Of a stretch of 27,954 nucleotides of DNA, positions 14,930-22,918 are shown piece after piece. Numbering within the stretch: the stretch's first letter is position 1; each line of letters begins with the position of its first letter. Below the pieces are notes generated by a model, which worked only from the letters and a program-made list of their open reading frames with translations, had not been told where the DNA came from and made no database searches. This DNA is from an uncultured Eubacteriales bacterium (GTDB lineage Bacteria; Bacillota; Clostridia; Oscillospirales; Oscillospiraceae). Both the position numbers and the translations under genes were made by a program. Where the stretch lies: positions 1 to 27,954 of the forward strand of contig CABSBF010000024.1 of NCBI GenBank assembly GCA_902475855.1. The letters run 5' to 3'.

Positions 14930-15874
14930 TTACCGTTGCCCCTTGTCGTAGGGGACGCCCTCTGCCTTGGGGGCTCTGGACTTCTTGGAAGTCAGCGCCA
15001 GAACGATCAGAGAAACAATGTACGGCAGCATATTGTAGACATAGCTGGGCAGGTTCAGGGCTTTCATAAAGTCAAAGCCGGAATAGACGTTGCCCAGTGC
15101 GCGGAAGAAGCCGAACAGCAGTGCTGCCAGCGCGATCTTGACCGGGTGCCATGCACCGAAGATCATAACGGCCAGTGCGAGGAAACCGAAGCCGGATACG
15201 CCATACTCAAACTTCCAGACGCTGACGCCCGCAGTGATGAAGACGATGCCGCCGAGACCGCCGAGCAGGCCGGAGATCAGAGTGCCGGCATAGCGCATTT
15301 TATAGACATTGATGCCGACGGAGTCCGCCGCCTGGGGATGCTCGCCGCAGGCGCGCATTCTCAGACCAAAGCGGGTTTTGTAGAGCAGAATGTAGCCCAC
15401 GATCAGTGCGACCAGCGCAACCACCATGAACCAGTTGAACTCAAACTGCCCCATACGGACGATGAAGAAATCCTTTTCCTGGATGTAGGAGATCTCGGAG
15501 GAGACGTTGCTGCCGCCGGAGGAGGCGGTGTTCATTGCCTTGACCGCGACGGTGGCAGCGGCAGTCGCCAGAATATTCATGGCCGTGCCGGTGATCGTCT
15601 GGTCGGCGTTAAAATTGATTGCCGGTATTGCCAAAAACAGGGAGTAGATCATACCCGCCAGGGCACTGGCCGCGATGGTTGCGAGGATCATGACCGTGCC
15701 GCCGACAGAAACGGGGATGAACTTCATTGCCAGCGCGCCGCCGAGGGCGCCGATGACCATGATGCCTTCCAGACCGATATTGATGATACCGGAACGCTCC
15801 GCAAAGCAGCCGCCGAGGGCGACAAGCAGCAGAACAGAGGCAAAAATCAGCGTGTACTGAAGCAGTAATGCCAT
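14930..15874 (-). CDS. nupQ: Nucleoside ABC importer permease (NupQ/YufQ family)
   Basis: This integral membrane protein of 314 residues has eight or more hydrophobic segments. The N-terminal motif GCFAERSGIINIGLEGIMVIGA is the hallmark of the second permease of BMP-type nucleoside transporters. The central stretch RMRACGEHPQAADSVGINV is the cytoplasmic coupling loop that docks to the ATPase. Its ATG overlaps the stop of the preceding permease by one base (TAATG), so the two are translated together. The nup names follow Bacillus subtilis usage. Confidence 0.92.
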   Translation of the reverse strand: MALLLQYTLIFASVLLLVALGGCFAERSGIINIGLEGIMVIGALGGALAMKFIPVSVGGTVMILATIAASALAGMIYSLFLAIPAINFNADQTITGTAMNILATAAATVAVKAMNTASSGGSNVSSEISYIQEKDFFIVRMGQFEFNWFMVVALVALIVGYILLYKTRFGLRMRACGEHPQAADSVGINVYKMRYAGTLISGLLGGLGGIVFITAGVSVWKFEYGVSGFGFLALAVMIFGAWHPVKIALAALLFGFFRALGNVYSGFDFMKALNLPSYVYNMLPYIVSLIVLALTSKKSRAPKAEGVPYDKGQR

Positions 15875-17028
15875 TATTCAGCGCCTCCTTCCTTGTTCTC
15901 AAGCGCTTTTGCACGCACGGCCTTCTTTTCGTCGCTCTTGCGGATCCAACGCTTGAGCACGGACTTGAAATACGGAGCGAACGCGCACAGGTAGATGATC
16001 AAAGCGGAAATCAGGCTGGAGATCTGCGAGCAGTAGACTTGCAGATTGACGTTTCCGCCGCCGCTGGTGATATGCTGGATGAAGTAAGCCGACAGGATAC
16101 AGCCGAGCGGATTGAGGTTGCCGAGGAAGGCGACCGCGATGCCGTTGAAGCCCATGTCCGGGACGGAGGAGATCGTCGTTTCCCATTCCTCGATGCCGGT
16201 CAGGTAATACAGAGCTGCGCCCATGCCCGCCAGGCCGCCCGCGATGACCATCGTGAGGATGATGTTGCGGTTTTCCTTCATGCCGCAGTACTTCGCGGCG
16301 TTGGGGTTGTAGCCGGTTGCCTTCAGCTCATAGCCAAACTTGGTCTTGCTCAGCAGGACCCAGATGAGGATAGCCATAATAATGGCCAGCGGGATGGCGA
16401 TGGTAACGGTCTTTTCGTTGTTGAACAGCTTGTCAAGGCCGAGCTTCGGCAGAAGCGCATCGGTATTGACGGTGCTCAGCGACTTGGTGTAGGGGCTGGA
16501 GGGGTTCTTGATGGCGAGCGCCTCAGAGCTGAGGACCATGTTCGTGATGTACAGCATGATCCAGTTGAGCATGATGCCGGAGATAACGATGTTGACGTTG
16601 CAGGCTGTCTTGAGCAGGCCGGAGATGCCGCCGAGCAGCGCACCGGCAGCAATCGCGGCGAGCAGGCACAGATACCAGGGAAGGTGCAGATAAATGGCAC
16701 AGAACAGAGCGGCGCAGGCGCCTGCGACGTACTGGCCGGCCGCGCCGATGTTGAACATACCGACCTTATAGGCAAACAGGACGGACAGCGCGCACATCAG
16801 AAGCGGCATGGTCTTGACGATGGTCTGTCCAAAGTACTGCATCCGCTTGGCGGCCTTGCCGTACTTGAAGAAGTTCTTCATCACGGCGAGGATGGCCTCA
16901 AACGCGCCCTTGGGCTCAATGATGAGCAGAACCAGGTAGCCGATCAGCAGGCCGCCGAGAATACACAGCAGCGAGGCCAGCAGGCTCTGGAAGCCGTCGT
17001 TGCGGATGAGGGATCTTTTTTGCTTCAT
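15874..17028 (-). CDS. nupP: Nucleoside ABC importer permease (NupP/YufP family)
   Basis: This permease of 384 residues is the partner of NupQ. It starts with a charged segment and a membrane helix at about residues 14-36. The motif VLFAYKVGMFNIGAAGQY and the loop ELKATGYNPNAAKYCGM mark the first permease of BMP-type systems. About ten hydrophobic segments are visible. It lies three bases after the ATPase gene. A Lys/Arg-rich tail ends the protein. Confidence 0.92.
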   Translation of the reverse strand: MKQKRSLIRNDGFQSLLASLLCILGGLLIGYLVLLIIEPKGAFEAILAVMKNFFKYGKAAKRMQYFGQTIVKTMPLLMCALSVLFAYKVGMFNIGAAGQYVAGACAALFCAIYLHLPWYLCLLAAIAAGALLGGISGLLKTACNVNIVISGIMLNWIMLYITNMVLSSEALAIKNPSSPYTKSLSTVNTDALLPKLGLDKLFNNEKTVTIAIPLAIIMAILIWVLLSKTKFGYELKATGYNPNAAKYCGMKENRNIILTMVIAGGLAGMGAALYYLTGIEEWETTISSVPDMGFNGIAVAFLGNLNPLGCILSAYFIQHITSGGGNVNLQVYCSQISSLISALIIYLCAFAPYFKSVLKRWIRKSDEKKAVRAKALENKEGGAE

Positions 17029-17031
17029 CGT

Positions 17032-18567
17032 TTACTGCACCTCCATTCTCTTGGCGCCGGCCATGTACAGACCCAGCTCCTCGACGGTGGTCTTCTTCGG
17101 GTCGAATTCGCCGACGATCTCGCCCTCATACATGACAAGAATGCGGTCGGAGAGACTCATAACCTCGTCCAGCTCCAGAGAAACCAGAAGAACGCCCTTA
17201 TTCTTATCGCGCTGCGCGACAATCTGCTTGTGGATGTATTCGATCGCGCCGACGTCCAGACCACGGGTGGGCTGCACGGCGATCAGGAGGCACGGATCCT
17301 TGTCGATCTCGCGGGCGATGATGGCCTTCTGCTGGTTGCCGCCGGACATGGAGCGCGCCAGAGTGATGGGACCCTGACCGGAGCGCACGTCGTATTGCTC
17401 AATCAGCTTGTTGGCATAATCGCGGATGTTCTTGCGCTTCAGGAAGCCGGCGTTGACGAACTCTGGCTCAAAGTAACGCTGCAAAACGAGGTTGTCCTCC
17501 AGCGTGTAATCCAGAACGAGGCCGTGCTTGTGGCGATCCTCGGGGATGTGGCTCATGCCCATGATGGAGCGCTCCCGGATGGGCGCATGGGAGATATCCT
17601 TGCCGTCGAGCGTGATCTTGCCGGAAACGAGGGGCTCCAGACCGCTGATACCGTAGACCAGCTCGGTCTGGCCGTTGCCGTCGATACCGGCGATGCAGAC
17701 GATCTCGCCCGCGCGAACCTTGAAGGAGACATTCTTGACCGCGTTGTTCTTATGTACCTTGGAGGCGACCGTCAGGCCATCGACTTCAAGAATGACGTCG
17801 GAAGGCTTGGCTTCGTCCTTGTGCACGACGAATTCAACATCGCGGCCGACCATCATGCGGGAAAGCTCCGCCTTGTCGGTGTTGGCAACCTCGACGGTGC
17901 CGATGTACTTGCCCTTGCGCAGGACGGAGCAGCGGTCAGCAACCGCCATGATCTCATTGAGCTTATGGGAAATGAAGAGGATAGATTTGCCCTCGGCCGC
18001 CAGATTCTTCATGATCTGGAGGAGTTCTTCGATCTCCTGCGGCGTCAGAACGGCCGTCGGTTCGTCGAAGATGAGGATTTCATTGTCTCGATAGAGCATC
18101 TTAAGGATCTCTGTACGCTGCTGCATACCGACGGAGATGTCCTCGATCAGTGCATCGGGGTCAACGTGCAGACCGTAGCGCTCGGAGAGCTCCAGCACCT
18201 TTTTGCGCGCATCCGCCTTCTGCAAAAAGCCGCACTTGTTCGGCTCAACGCCGAGGATGATATTGTCGAGAACCGTGAAGCACTCGACGAGCTTGAAGTG
18301 CTGGTGCACCATGCCGATGCCCAGAGCGTTGGCGTCGTTGGGGTTGTTGATCTTGACCTCAACGCCGTCTTTCTTGATGGTGCCTTCCTCCGGCTGATAC
18401 AGGCCGAACAGAACGCTCATCAGCGTGGATTTGCCCGCGCCGTTTTCGCCGAGCAGGGCGTGGATTTCACCACGCTTCAGCTGGAGCGTGATGTTATCAT
18501 TTGCGACGATGCCGGGAAAACGCTTGGTGATATTCAGCATCTCAATCGCATAGGGCTCGTTGCTCAA
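17032..18567 (-). CDS. nupO: Nucleoside ABC importer ATPase, two-domain (NupO/YufO family)
   Basis: This protein of 511 residues carries two fused ATP-binding domains, as in sugar and nucleoside importers. Domain 1 has Walker A GENGAGKST (40-48), the signature SVGMQQRTEI and Walker B ILIFDEPTAVLTP. Domain 2 has a degenerate Walker A (GIDGNGQTE, where the lysine is replaced) and the signature MSGGNQQKAIIAREI; such degeneration is normal in this family. A TTG start at 18567 is chosen because TAGGAGGAGG lies just upstream and no ATG fits. It has its own strong promoter, separate from nupN. Confidence 0.94.
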   Translation of the reverse strand: MSNEPYAIEMLNITKRFPGIVANDNITLQLKRGEIHALLGENGAGKSTLMSVLFGLYQPEEGTIKKDGVEVKINNPNDANALGIGMVHQHFKLVECFTVLDNIILGVEPNKCGFLQKADARKKVLELSERYGLHVDPDALIEDISVGMQQRTEILKMLYRDNEILIFDEPTAVLTPQEIEELLQIMKNLAAEGKSILFISHKLNEIMAVADRCSVLRKGKYIGTVEVANTDKAELSRMMVGRDVEFVVHKDEAKPSDVILEVDGLTVASKVHKNNAVKNVSFKVRAGEIVCIAGIDGNGQTELVYGISGLEPLVSGKITLDGKDISHAPIRERSIMGMSHIPEDRHKHGLVLDYTLEDNLVLQRYFEPEFVNAGFLKRKNIRDYANKLIEQYDVRSGQGPITLARSMSGGNQQKAIIAREIDKDPCLLIAVQPTRGLDVGAIEYIHKQIVAQRDKNKGVLLVSLELDEVMSLSDRILVMYEGEIVGEFDPKKTTVEELGLYMAGAKRMEVQ

Positions 18568-18600
18568 TCTAATTCCTCCTCCTACAGGTTACTTTATTGT

Positions 18601-18629
18601 ATTATACACTATCCCTGCTGCAATTTCAA
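18601..18629 (-). promoter_or_regulatory. Promoter of nupOPQ
   Basis: On the minus strand the -35 box is TTGAAA (plus 18624-18629), the spacer is 17 and the -10 box is a perfect TATAAT (plus 18601-18606). Transcription would start about 25-30 bases before the TTG start codon of nupO. Confidence 0.82.
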
Positions 18630-18816
18630 ATATAAAAGCAGGAAACGCATACTTCTTCTCTACATTTTGTGCGTATTTACTAAAATAGCGGTCGAAGAAT
18701 TGTGAAAGGTGTTGCCGCAATGCGGAAGGATTTGGAAGAAGTTTGCATTTCTTGCCTGCCGTAGGGGGCAGCCTACAGAGGCGCGGCAGGGGCGTGTTTT
18801 TCGGTGGGGTTTTGCT

Positions 18817-18847
18817 AAAAAAGAGGACGGGTGAGCCCGTCCTCTTT
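18817..18847 (-). terminator. Terminator after nupN
   Basis: On the minus strand AAAGAGGACGGG pairs with CCCGTCCTCTTT (plus 18820-18847) around a four-base loop, and the transcript continues in T residues (plus A-run 18817-18822). It lies 28 bases past the stop of nupN and would make a short, abundant mRNA for the binding protein alone. Confidence 0.87.
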
Positions 18848-18875
18848 TCCGTTTTATTGGTTTGATTTCAGGGAA

Positions 18876-20135
18876 TTAGCCCTTGATCTTGCCCTGGTCG
18901 TCGATGGTCACGTTGGTGACATCGGGCAGCTTGGAGGTGTCGTTGGAGACGGTGATCTTGCCGTCGAACATATCCTTAACAAGTGCCTTGTAGTCTTCCT
19001 GCGTGAACTTACCCTCGGCCCACTGCGTGGACTCCATCGGGATCTGGACGTAGTTGAGCTCGGGATCGTCGCCGGACACGAGGCCCAGGGTAGCGATCTT
19101 GCCAACGTACTTGCTCCAGTTGCCGTTCTTGACAATGTCGGTCAGGGTGTCGATGGTAGCGGGTGCAAGACCCTTCATCGCAGAGGTGACCGTCATGCCT
19201 TCGCCGTAGCCGCCGTCGATGATGCCGGCCTGGTCAACGTCAACACCGATGACCTTCGCATTAACCTTCTTCGCAGCTTCCGCAGCGGAGGTGAAGATGC
19301 CGCCGCCGCAAGCGAAGACGACCTCAGTGCCGCCTGCATACCAGGTGTCCATAACAGCAGTGATGTCGGAGTCGCCGTAGAACTGGCCGCCGTAGACGTA
19401 CTTCAGTTCGACCTTGATGCCGGAGTCCTTCGCAGCAGCGTCAACGCCCTGCACGAAGCCGTGGCCGTAACGCTGAACGGCGGGGACAGCCATGCCGCCC
19501 AGGAAGCCGAGCTTGGTGTAGCCGAGCTTGACAGCCGCGTAGCCGGCCATGTAGCCGCAGAGCTCTTCCTGATAGACGACGCAGTAAACGTTGCTCATGT
19601 CAACGTACTTGTCGAGCTCATAGGAGTCGGGATCCCAGTTGTACTCCTCGCCCTTGTTGGCAACGGCGGTCTCAAGCAGGTCGCCCTTTGCAACGTCCAG
19701 TGCGAAGAACTTAACCTCGGGGTTCTGGGGAGCAGCCTCAACGATCGCAGCACCGAAAGCGTAGCCCGGCATAACGATGAGGTTGTAGCCCTCTTCGATG
19801 GCCTGGTCGATGGAAGCGACACGGGCAGCGGTGGTGTTGTCGGTCGGCTTGTAGTACTTGAAGTCAACGCCGTTGTCATCTGCAAACTTCTTGCAGGCTT
19901 CGTAAGTAGTCTGGTTGAAGGACTGGTCGGTGATGTCGCCGTAGTCGGTGATCATCGCAACCTTGTAGGTTTCGCCGGTGGGCTCTCCAGAGCTGGGCTC
20001 TTCGGGCTTGGATTCGTCGGAAGAGGAAGCAGGATCCTTGCTGTCGTCACTGGGCTTCTCGGGGTCGCCGGCGCAGCCAACGAACAGGCAGGCGATCATG
20101 GCGAGAGCCAGGAGAAGCGCTAAGAGTTTCTTCAT
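18876..20135 (-). CDS. nupN: BMP family nucleoside-binding lipoprotein
   Basis: This extracytoplasmic binding protein of 419 residues belongs to the BmpA/PnrA/Med family, which binds purine and other nucleosides. The signal peptide MKKLLALLLALAMIACLFVGC ends in a lipobox with Cys21, followed by an Asp/Ser/Pro-rich linker to about residue 50. The mature domain opens with YKVAMITDYGDITDQSFNQTTYEA, the family hallmark. ATG 20135 is chosen because GGAGG lies eight bases upstream; a TTG at 20150 lies over that site. It follows cdd, with its own promoter in the gap. Confidence 0.94.
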   Translation of the reverse strand: MKKLLALLLALAMIACLFVGCAGDPEKPSDDSKDPASSSDESKPEEPSSGEPTGETYKVAMITDYGDITDQSFNQTTYEACKKFADDNGVDFKYYKPTDNTTAARVASIDQAIEEGYNLIVMPGYAFGAAIVEAAPQNPEVKFFALDVAKGDLLETAVANKGEEYNWDPDSYELDKYVDMSNVYCVVYQEELCGYMAGYAAVKLGYTKLGFLGGMAVPAVQRYGHGFVQGVDAAAKDSGIKVELKYVYGGQFYGDSDITAVMDTWYAGGTEVVFACGGGIFTSAAEAAKKVNAKVIGVDVDQAGIIDGGYGEGMTVTSAMKGLAPATIDTLTDIVKNGNWSKYVGKIATLGLVSGDDPELNYVQIPMESTQWAEGKFTQEDYKALVKDMFDGKITVSNDTSKLPDVTNVTIDDQGKIKG

Positions 20136-20178
20136 TTTCTTAACCTCCAATTAATTCTTGCGGCTATGCCGCTAACAT

Positions 20179-20207
20179 ATTGTGGCACAAAACAGAGAAA
20201 AAATCAA
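20179..20207 (-). promoter_or_regulatory. Putative promoter of nupN
   Basis: On the minus strand TTGATT (plus 20202-20207) and CACAAT (plus 20179-20184) are separated by 17 bases. The -10 box has four of six consensus bases. A small hairpin, GCGGCATAGCCGC (plus 20160-20172), follows in the leader. Confidence 0.5.
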
Positions 20208-20241
20208 GAGGTTCCCAAAGATTTGTGCAGAATGCTGAAAG

Positions 20242-20655
20242 TCACCTATTTAAATCCTCTTTGGAGAACCCGAATGGTAGCATATCGGCTAGTGACGATG
20301 CAAAATACGTTCCGTCACACTTACTCAAATAGATCTTAAATTCCAGGTCGCAAAACTCGCGCATGACCTGCCGGCAGATGCCGCAGGGGGCGCAAAGCTC
20401 ATGCACGGGCTTGCCTTCCGGGCCGCCGACGATGGCGATGGCTTCGAACTCCCGCTCGCCTGTGCACACCGCGGAGAAGAAGGCCGTCCGCTCGGCGCAG
20501 TTGGTCGCGCCAAAGGAGGAGTTCTCGATATTGCAGCCGGGATAGACCTTGCCGTCCTTTGTCAGAAGTGCTGCGCCGACGGCAAAATGGGAGTACGGGA
20601 CATAGGCGCGCTCCCGCGCCTCGATTGCGCAGTTGACCAGCTCCAGCGGCGTCAT
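20242..20655 (-). CDS. cdd: Cytidine deaminase
   Basis: This enzyme of 137 residues converts cytidine and deoxycytidine to uridine and deoxyuridine. The zinc site is complete: CAE with the proton-shuttling glutamate, and the PCGICRQ pair of cysteines. PYSHFAVGAAL near the N-terminus and GCNIENSSFGATNCAERTA are the usual substrate-binding segments of the small, tetrameric form. The start follows AAGGAGGAGAGCCT. It lies 12 bases after deoB and must be co-transcribed with it. Confidence 0.96.
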   Translation of the reverse strand: MTPLELVNCAIEARERAYVPYSHFAVGAALLTKDGKVYPGCNIENSSFGATNCAERTAFFSAVCTGEREFEAIAIVGGPEGKPVHELCAPCGICRQVMREFCDLEFKIYLSKCDGTYFASSLADMLPFGFSKEDLNR

Positions 20656-20667
20656 AGGCTCTCCTCC

Positions 20668-21834
20668 TTACAGAATCTCGGAAGCAAAGCTGACACCCGG
20701 CGTTTCGTAGGATACGCCCAGCAGCTCCGTCACCGTCGCGGCGATGTCGGCAAAGGTTTTTCTTGTGCCGAGATTGACGGGCTTGACGCACTTGCCCGCG
20801 ATGAGCAGCGGCACATACTCGCGCGTGTGGTCGGTGGTGGCGGTGTAGGCCGGGTCGCAGCCGTGGTCGGCGGTGATCATCACAAGGTCGTCCTCGCCCA
20901 GCTTTTCCAGAAGCTGCGGCAGCCAGCCGTCGAATTCCGTCAGCGCGGCGGCGTAGCCGTCGATGTTGCGGCGGTGGCCGTAGAGCATATCAAAATCGAC
21001 CAGATTGGTGAAGCACAGACCGTGGAAATCGCGCGCGGCTGCCGCCAGCGTCTTGGCCATCCCGTCGGTGTTGCCCTTGGTGTAGACGTGCTCGGTGATG
21101 CCCTCTCCGGCGAAGATGTCGAAGATTTTTCCAATGGCGAGGCTGTCCAGCCCGGCGGCCTTGATGGCATCGAGCATGGTGGGCGCCGGCGGCTCCAGAG
21201 AGAAGTCGTGGCGGTTGGAGGTGCGGGTGAAGCCGTGTTCCGGGTCGCCGACGAAGGGGCGGGCGATCACGCGGCCCACGCCGTGCTTGCCGCGCAGAAT
21301 CTTACGCGCGATGCGGCAGTATTCATAGAGCTGCTCCAGCGGGACGACATCCTCGTGTGCCGCGATCTGGAACACAGAGTCGGCGGAGGTATAGACGATG
21401 AGGTCGCCCGTTTTCATGTGCTCCGCGCCGTATTTCTGGATGACCTCCGTGCCGGACCAGGGGGCGTTGGCCAGCACGCCGCGGCCGGTCGCCTCGCGGA
21501 AGGGCTTGAGCACCTCTTCGGGGAAGCCGTTCGGATAGGTGGGCAGGGGATTGGAAGAGATCAGACCGGCAATCTCCCAGTGGCCGATGGTGGTGTCCTT
21601 GCCGGCAGAGGCTTCGTGCAGGCGGGCGCAGACCCCGGTCTGCGGATCGGCCTTTGCCAGATAGTCCACGCCGTCGATGTTGCCGAGGCCGCAGGAGATC
21701 AGATTGGGAACATGGAACTTTTCCGAAGTCGAGCAGCTTTTCAGGGTGTTGACGCCGTGGTCGCCAAAGCTGGCGGCGTCCGGTGCTGCACCGCAGCCGC
21801 AGGAATCCAGAACAATCAAAAAGATTCGTTTCAT
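20668..21834 (-). CDS. deoB: Phosphopentomutase
   Basis: This enzyme of 388 residues interconverts (deoxy)ribose 1-phosphate and 5-phosphate, linking nucleoside phosphorolysis to central metabolism. It is an alkaline-phosphatase-superfamily metalloenzyme: the first metal-binding Asp is in IVLDSCGCGAAPDA, the phosphorylated threonine is in KDTTIGHWEIAG, and later metal ligands are in MITADHGCDP and the following TDHTREYVP. Length is normal. Most bacterial DeoB read LDSxGxGxxPDA, which this fits. The ATG follows AAGGAGTGTGAAAATAAT. Confidence 0.96.
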   Translation of the reverse strand: MKRIFLIVLDSCGCGAAPDAASFGDHGVNTLKSCSTSEKFHVPNLISCGLGNIDGVDYLAKADPQTGVCARLHEASAGKDTTIGHWEIAGLISSNPLPTYPNGFPEEVLKPFREATGRGVLANAPWSGTEVIQKYGAEHMKTGDLIVYTSADSVFQIAAHEDVVPLEQLYEYCRIARKILRGKHGVGRVIARPFVGDPEHGFTRTSNRHDFSLEPPAPTMLDAIKAAGLDSLAIGKIFDIFAGEGITEHVYTKGNTDGMAKTLAAAARDFHGLCFTNLVDFDMLYGHRRNIDGYAAALTEFDGWLPQLLEKLGEDDLVMITADHGCDPAYTATTDHTREYVPLLIAGKCVKPVNLGTRKTFADIAATVTELLGVSYETPGVSFASEIL

Positions 21835-21868
21835 ATTATTTTCACACTCCTTATGTTACTTTCATTAA

Positions 21869-22087
21869 GGGTAAATCAGGAAACGGCAGCGCCGTTTCCC
21901 GACAAAGCGCAGAGGCATTCGTCTACGGAAGGAAAGATAGTGTGAAAGAAAACCATCAGGGTTTTCTTTCGCGTTCAATCACCCGCCCGCAGGCGAACAA
22001 ACTTGCAAAGAATTTGCAAGTTTGCCCCGTGACAGTAAGTGAGCTTACTGTCACGGGGTAAATCAGGAAACGGTTTCCCGTTTCCTG
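21869..22087. repeat. Mosaic of five palindromes with a direct repeat
   Basis: The gap between deoB and deoD is packed with hairpin-forming units. The 18-base sequence GGGTAAATCAGGAAACGG occurs at 21869-21886 and again at 22056-22073, and each copy forms one arm of a hairpin. Palindromes are: GGAAACGGC/GCCGTTTCC (21879-21899); GAAAGAAAACC/GGTTTTCTTTC (21944-21970); CAAACTTGCAAA/TTTGCAAGTTTG (21998-22024); CCCCGTGACAGTAAG/CTTACTGTCACGGGG (22025-22058); CAGGAAACGG/CCGTTTCCTG (22064-22087). None has a clean T-run, so they are not ordinary terminators. They lie in the transcribed gap between deoD and deoB if these form one operon. Confidence 0.85.
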
Positions 22088-22100
22088 AAATAGGTTTTAC

Positions 22101-22841
22101 TTATTTTTCCAGCTTGACTGCCGTTTCCAGTGCGACCTGCATCATCTCACGGAAGGAAGTCTGGCGCTCCTCGGCGGGCAGAGCCTCGCCCGTGAGCATA
22201 TGGTCGGAGATCGTGCAGATCGTCAGCGCACGCTTGCCCCAACGCGCCGCCTGCATATACAGACCGGCCGCCTCCATCTCGCAGGCCATCACGCCGAACT
22301 TGCGCCAGGCGTTGACGGTCTGGAGCACTTCGGGCATACCCTCGTCGTCGTTGTAGAAGTTGTCCGTGGACAGGATGTTGCCGACATGGTAGGTCGCACC
22401 GGCTTCTTCGCAGGAGGCGACCGCCGCGCGGAGCATATCAAACGATGCGATGGGCGCATAGTGGCCGTCTACGTGGTACTGGTGCCAGAAGTTGGAGTCC
22501 GTGCAGGCGCCCTGTGCAATGACGATGTCGCGGACATGGATGTCGGGGTTGATGGAGCCGGCGGAGCCGATGCGCATAATGTTCTGCACATTATAGGCGT
22601 TGTACAGCTCGTAGGAGTAGATGCCAATGGACGGGATGCCCATGCCGGAGGCCATGACGGAAACCTTCACGCCCTTGTAGTAGCCGGTGTAGCCCTGCAC
22701 GCCGCGGACGTTGTTGACAAGTTTCGCGTTTTCAAGGAAATTCTCGGCGATGTACTGTGAACGCAGGGGATCGCCCGGCATCAGCACGGTCTGGCCGAAA
22801 TCTTCCGGGGTTGCCTTGATGTGGGGAGTCGGATAATTCAT
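22101..22841 (-). CDS. deoD: Purine-nucleoside phosphorylase, hexameric DeoD type
   Basis: This enzyme of 246 residues splits purine nucleosides with phosphate to free base and (deoxy)ribose 1-phosphate. The N-terminal TPHIKATPEDFGQTVLMPGDPLR carries the phosphate-binding segment, GSAGSI the second one, and MEAAGLY plus ISDHM the sugar- and base-binding residues, including the catalytic aspartate. The start follows AAAGGAGAATCGTT. No clear promoter is visible in the 77-base gap after tdk, so co-transcription with tdk is likely. Its product is the substrate of DeoB. Confidence 0.96.
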   Translation of the reverse strand: MNYPTPHIKATPEDFGQTVLMPGDPLRSQYIAENFLENAKLVNNVRGVQGYTGYYKGVKVSVMASGMGIPSIGIYSYELYNAYNVQNIMRIGSAGSINPDIHVRDIVIAQGACTDSNFWHQYHVDGHYAPIASFDMLRAAVASCEEAGATYHVGNILSTDNFYNDDEGMPEVLQTVNAWRKFGVMACEMEAAGLYMQAARWGKRALTICTISDHMLTGEALPAEERQTSFREMMQVALETAVKLEK

Positions 22842-22918
22842 AACGATTCTCCTTTACATATTTTATAATAGTAGTGTGATCGCTTTGGACGCCCGGTGCG
22901 GACGCCGCCTGCGGGAGG

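Larger units (their letters stand above)
18568..18875. other. Spacer between nupN and nupO
   Basis: This stretch of 308 bases holds no gene. From the nupN side it holds a terminator (18817-18847), a nested palindromic structure (CCTGCCG at 18755 pairing with CGGCAGG ending 18790, enclosing GTAGG/CCTAC), and the nupO promoter (18601-18629) close to the nupO start. The nested palindrome resembles the GC-rich intergenic repeats common in Clostridia but occurs only once here. Confidence 0.6.

Noticed and set aside
15868..18705. Very long plus-strand open frame (about 945 codons) opposite nupOPQ
   Set aside because: The opposite strand encodes three recognisable transporter proteins with correct motifs and ribosome binding sites. 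The plus frame gives a sequence rich in His, Asp, Gln and Leu without known domains, a usual by-product of codon bias.
20401..21945. Plus-strand frame opposite deoB and cdd, and another at 18831-20123 opposite nupN
   Set aside because: Both lie opposite genes with intact active-site motifs and have no recognisable protein features.
21869..22087. CRISPR array
   Set aside because: Only two copies of the repeat, each part of a different palindrome, with a single irregular interval and no cas genes.
22842..22918. Promoter for deoD (TATTAT near 22865-22870)
   Set aside because: No acceptable -35 box at 16-18 bases. Co-transcription from the tdk promoter is simpler.
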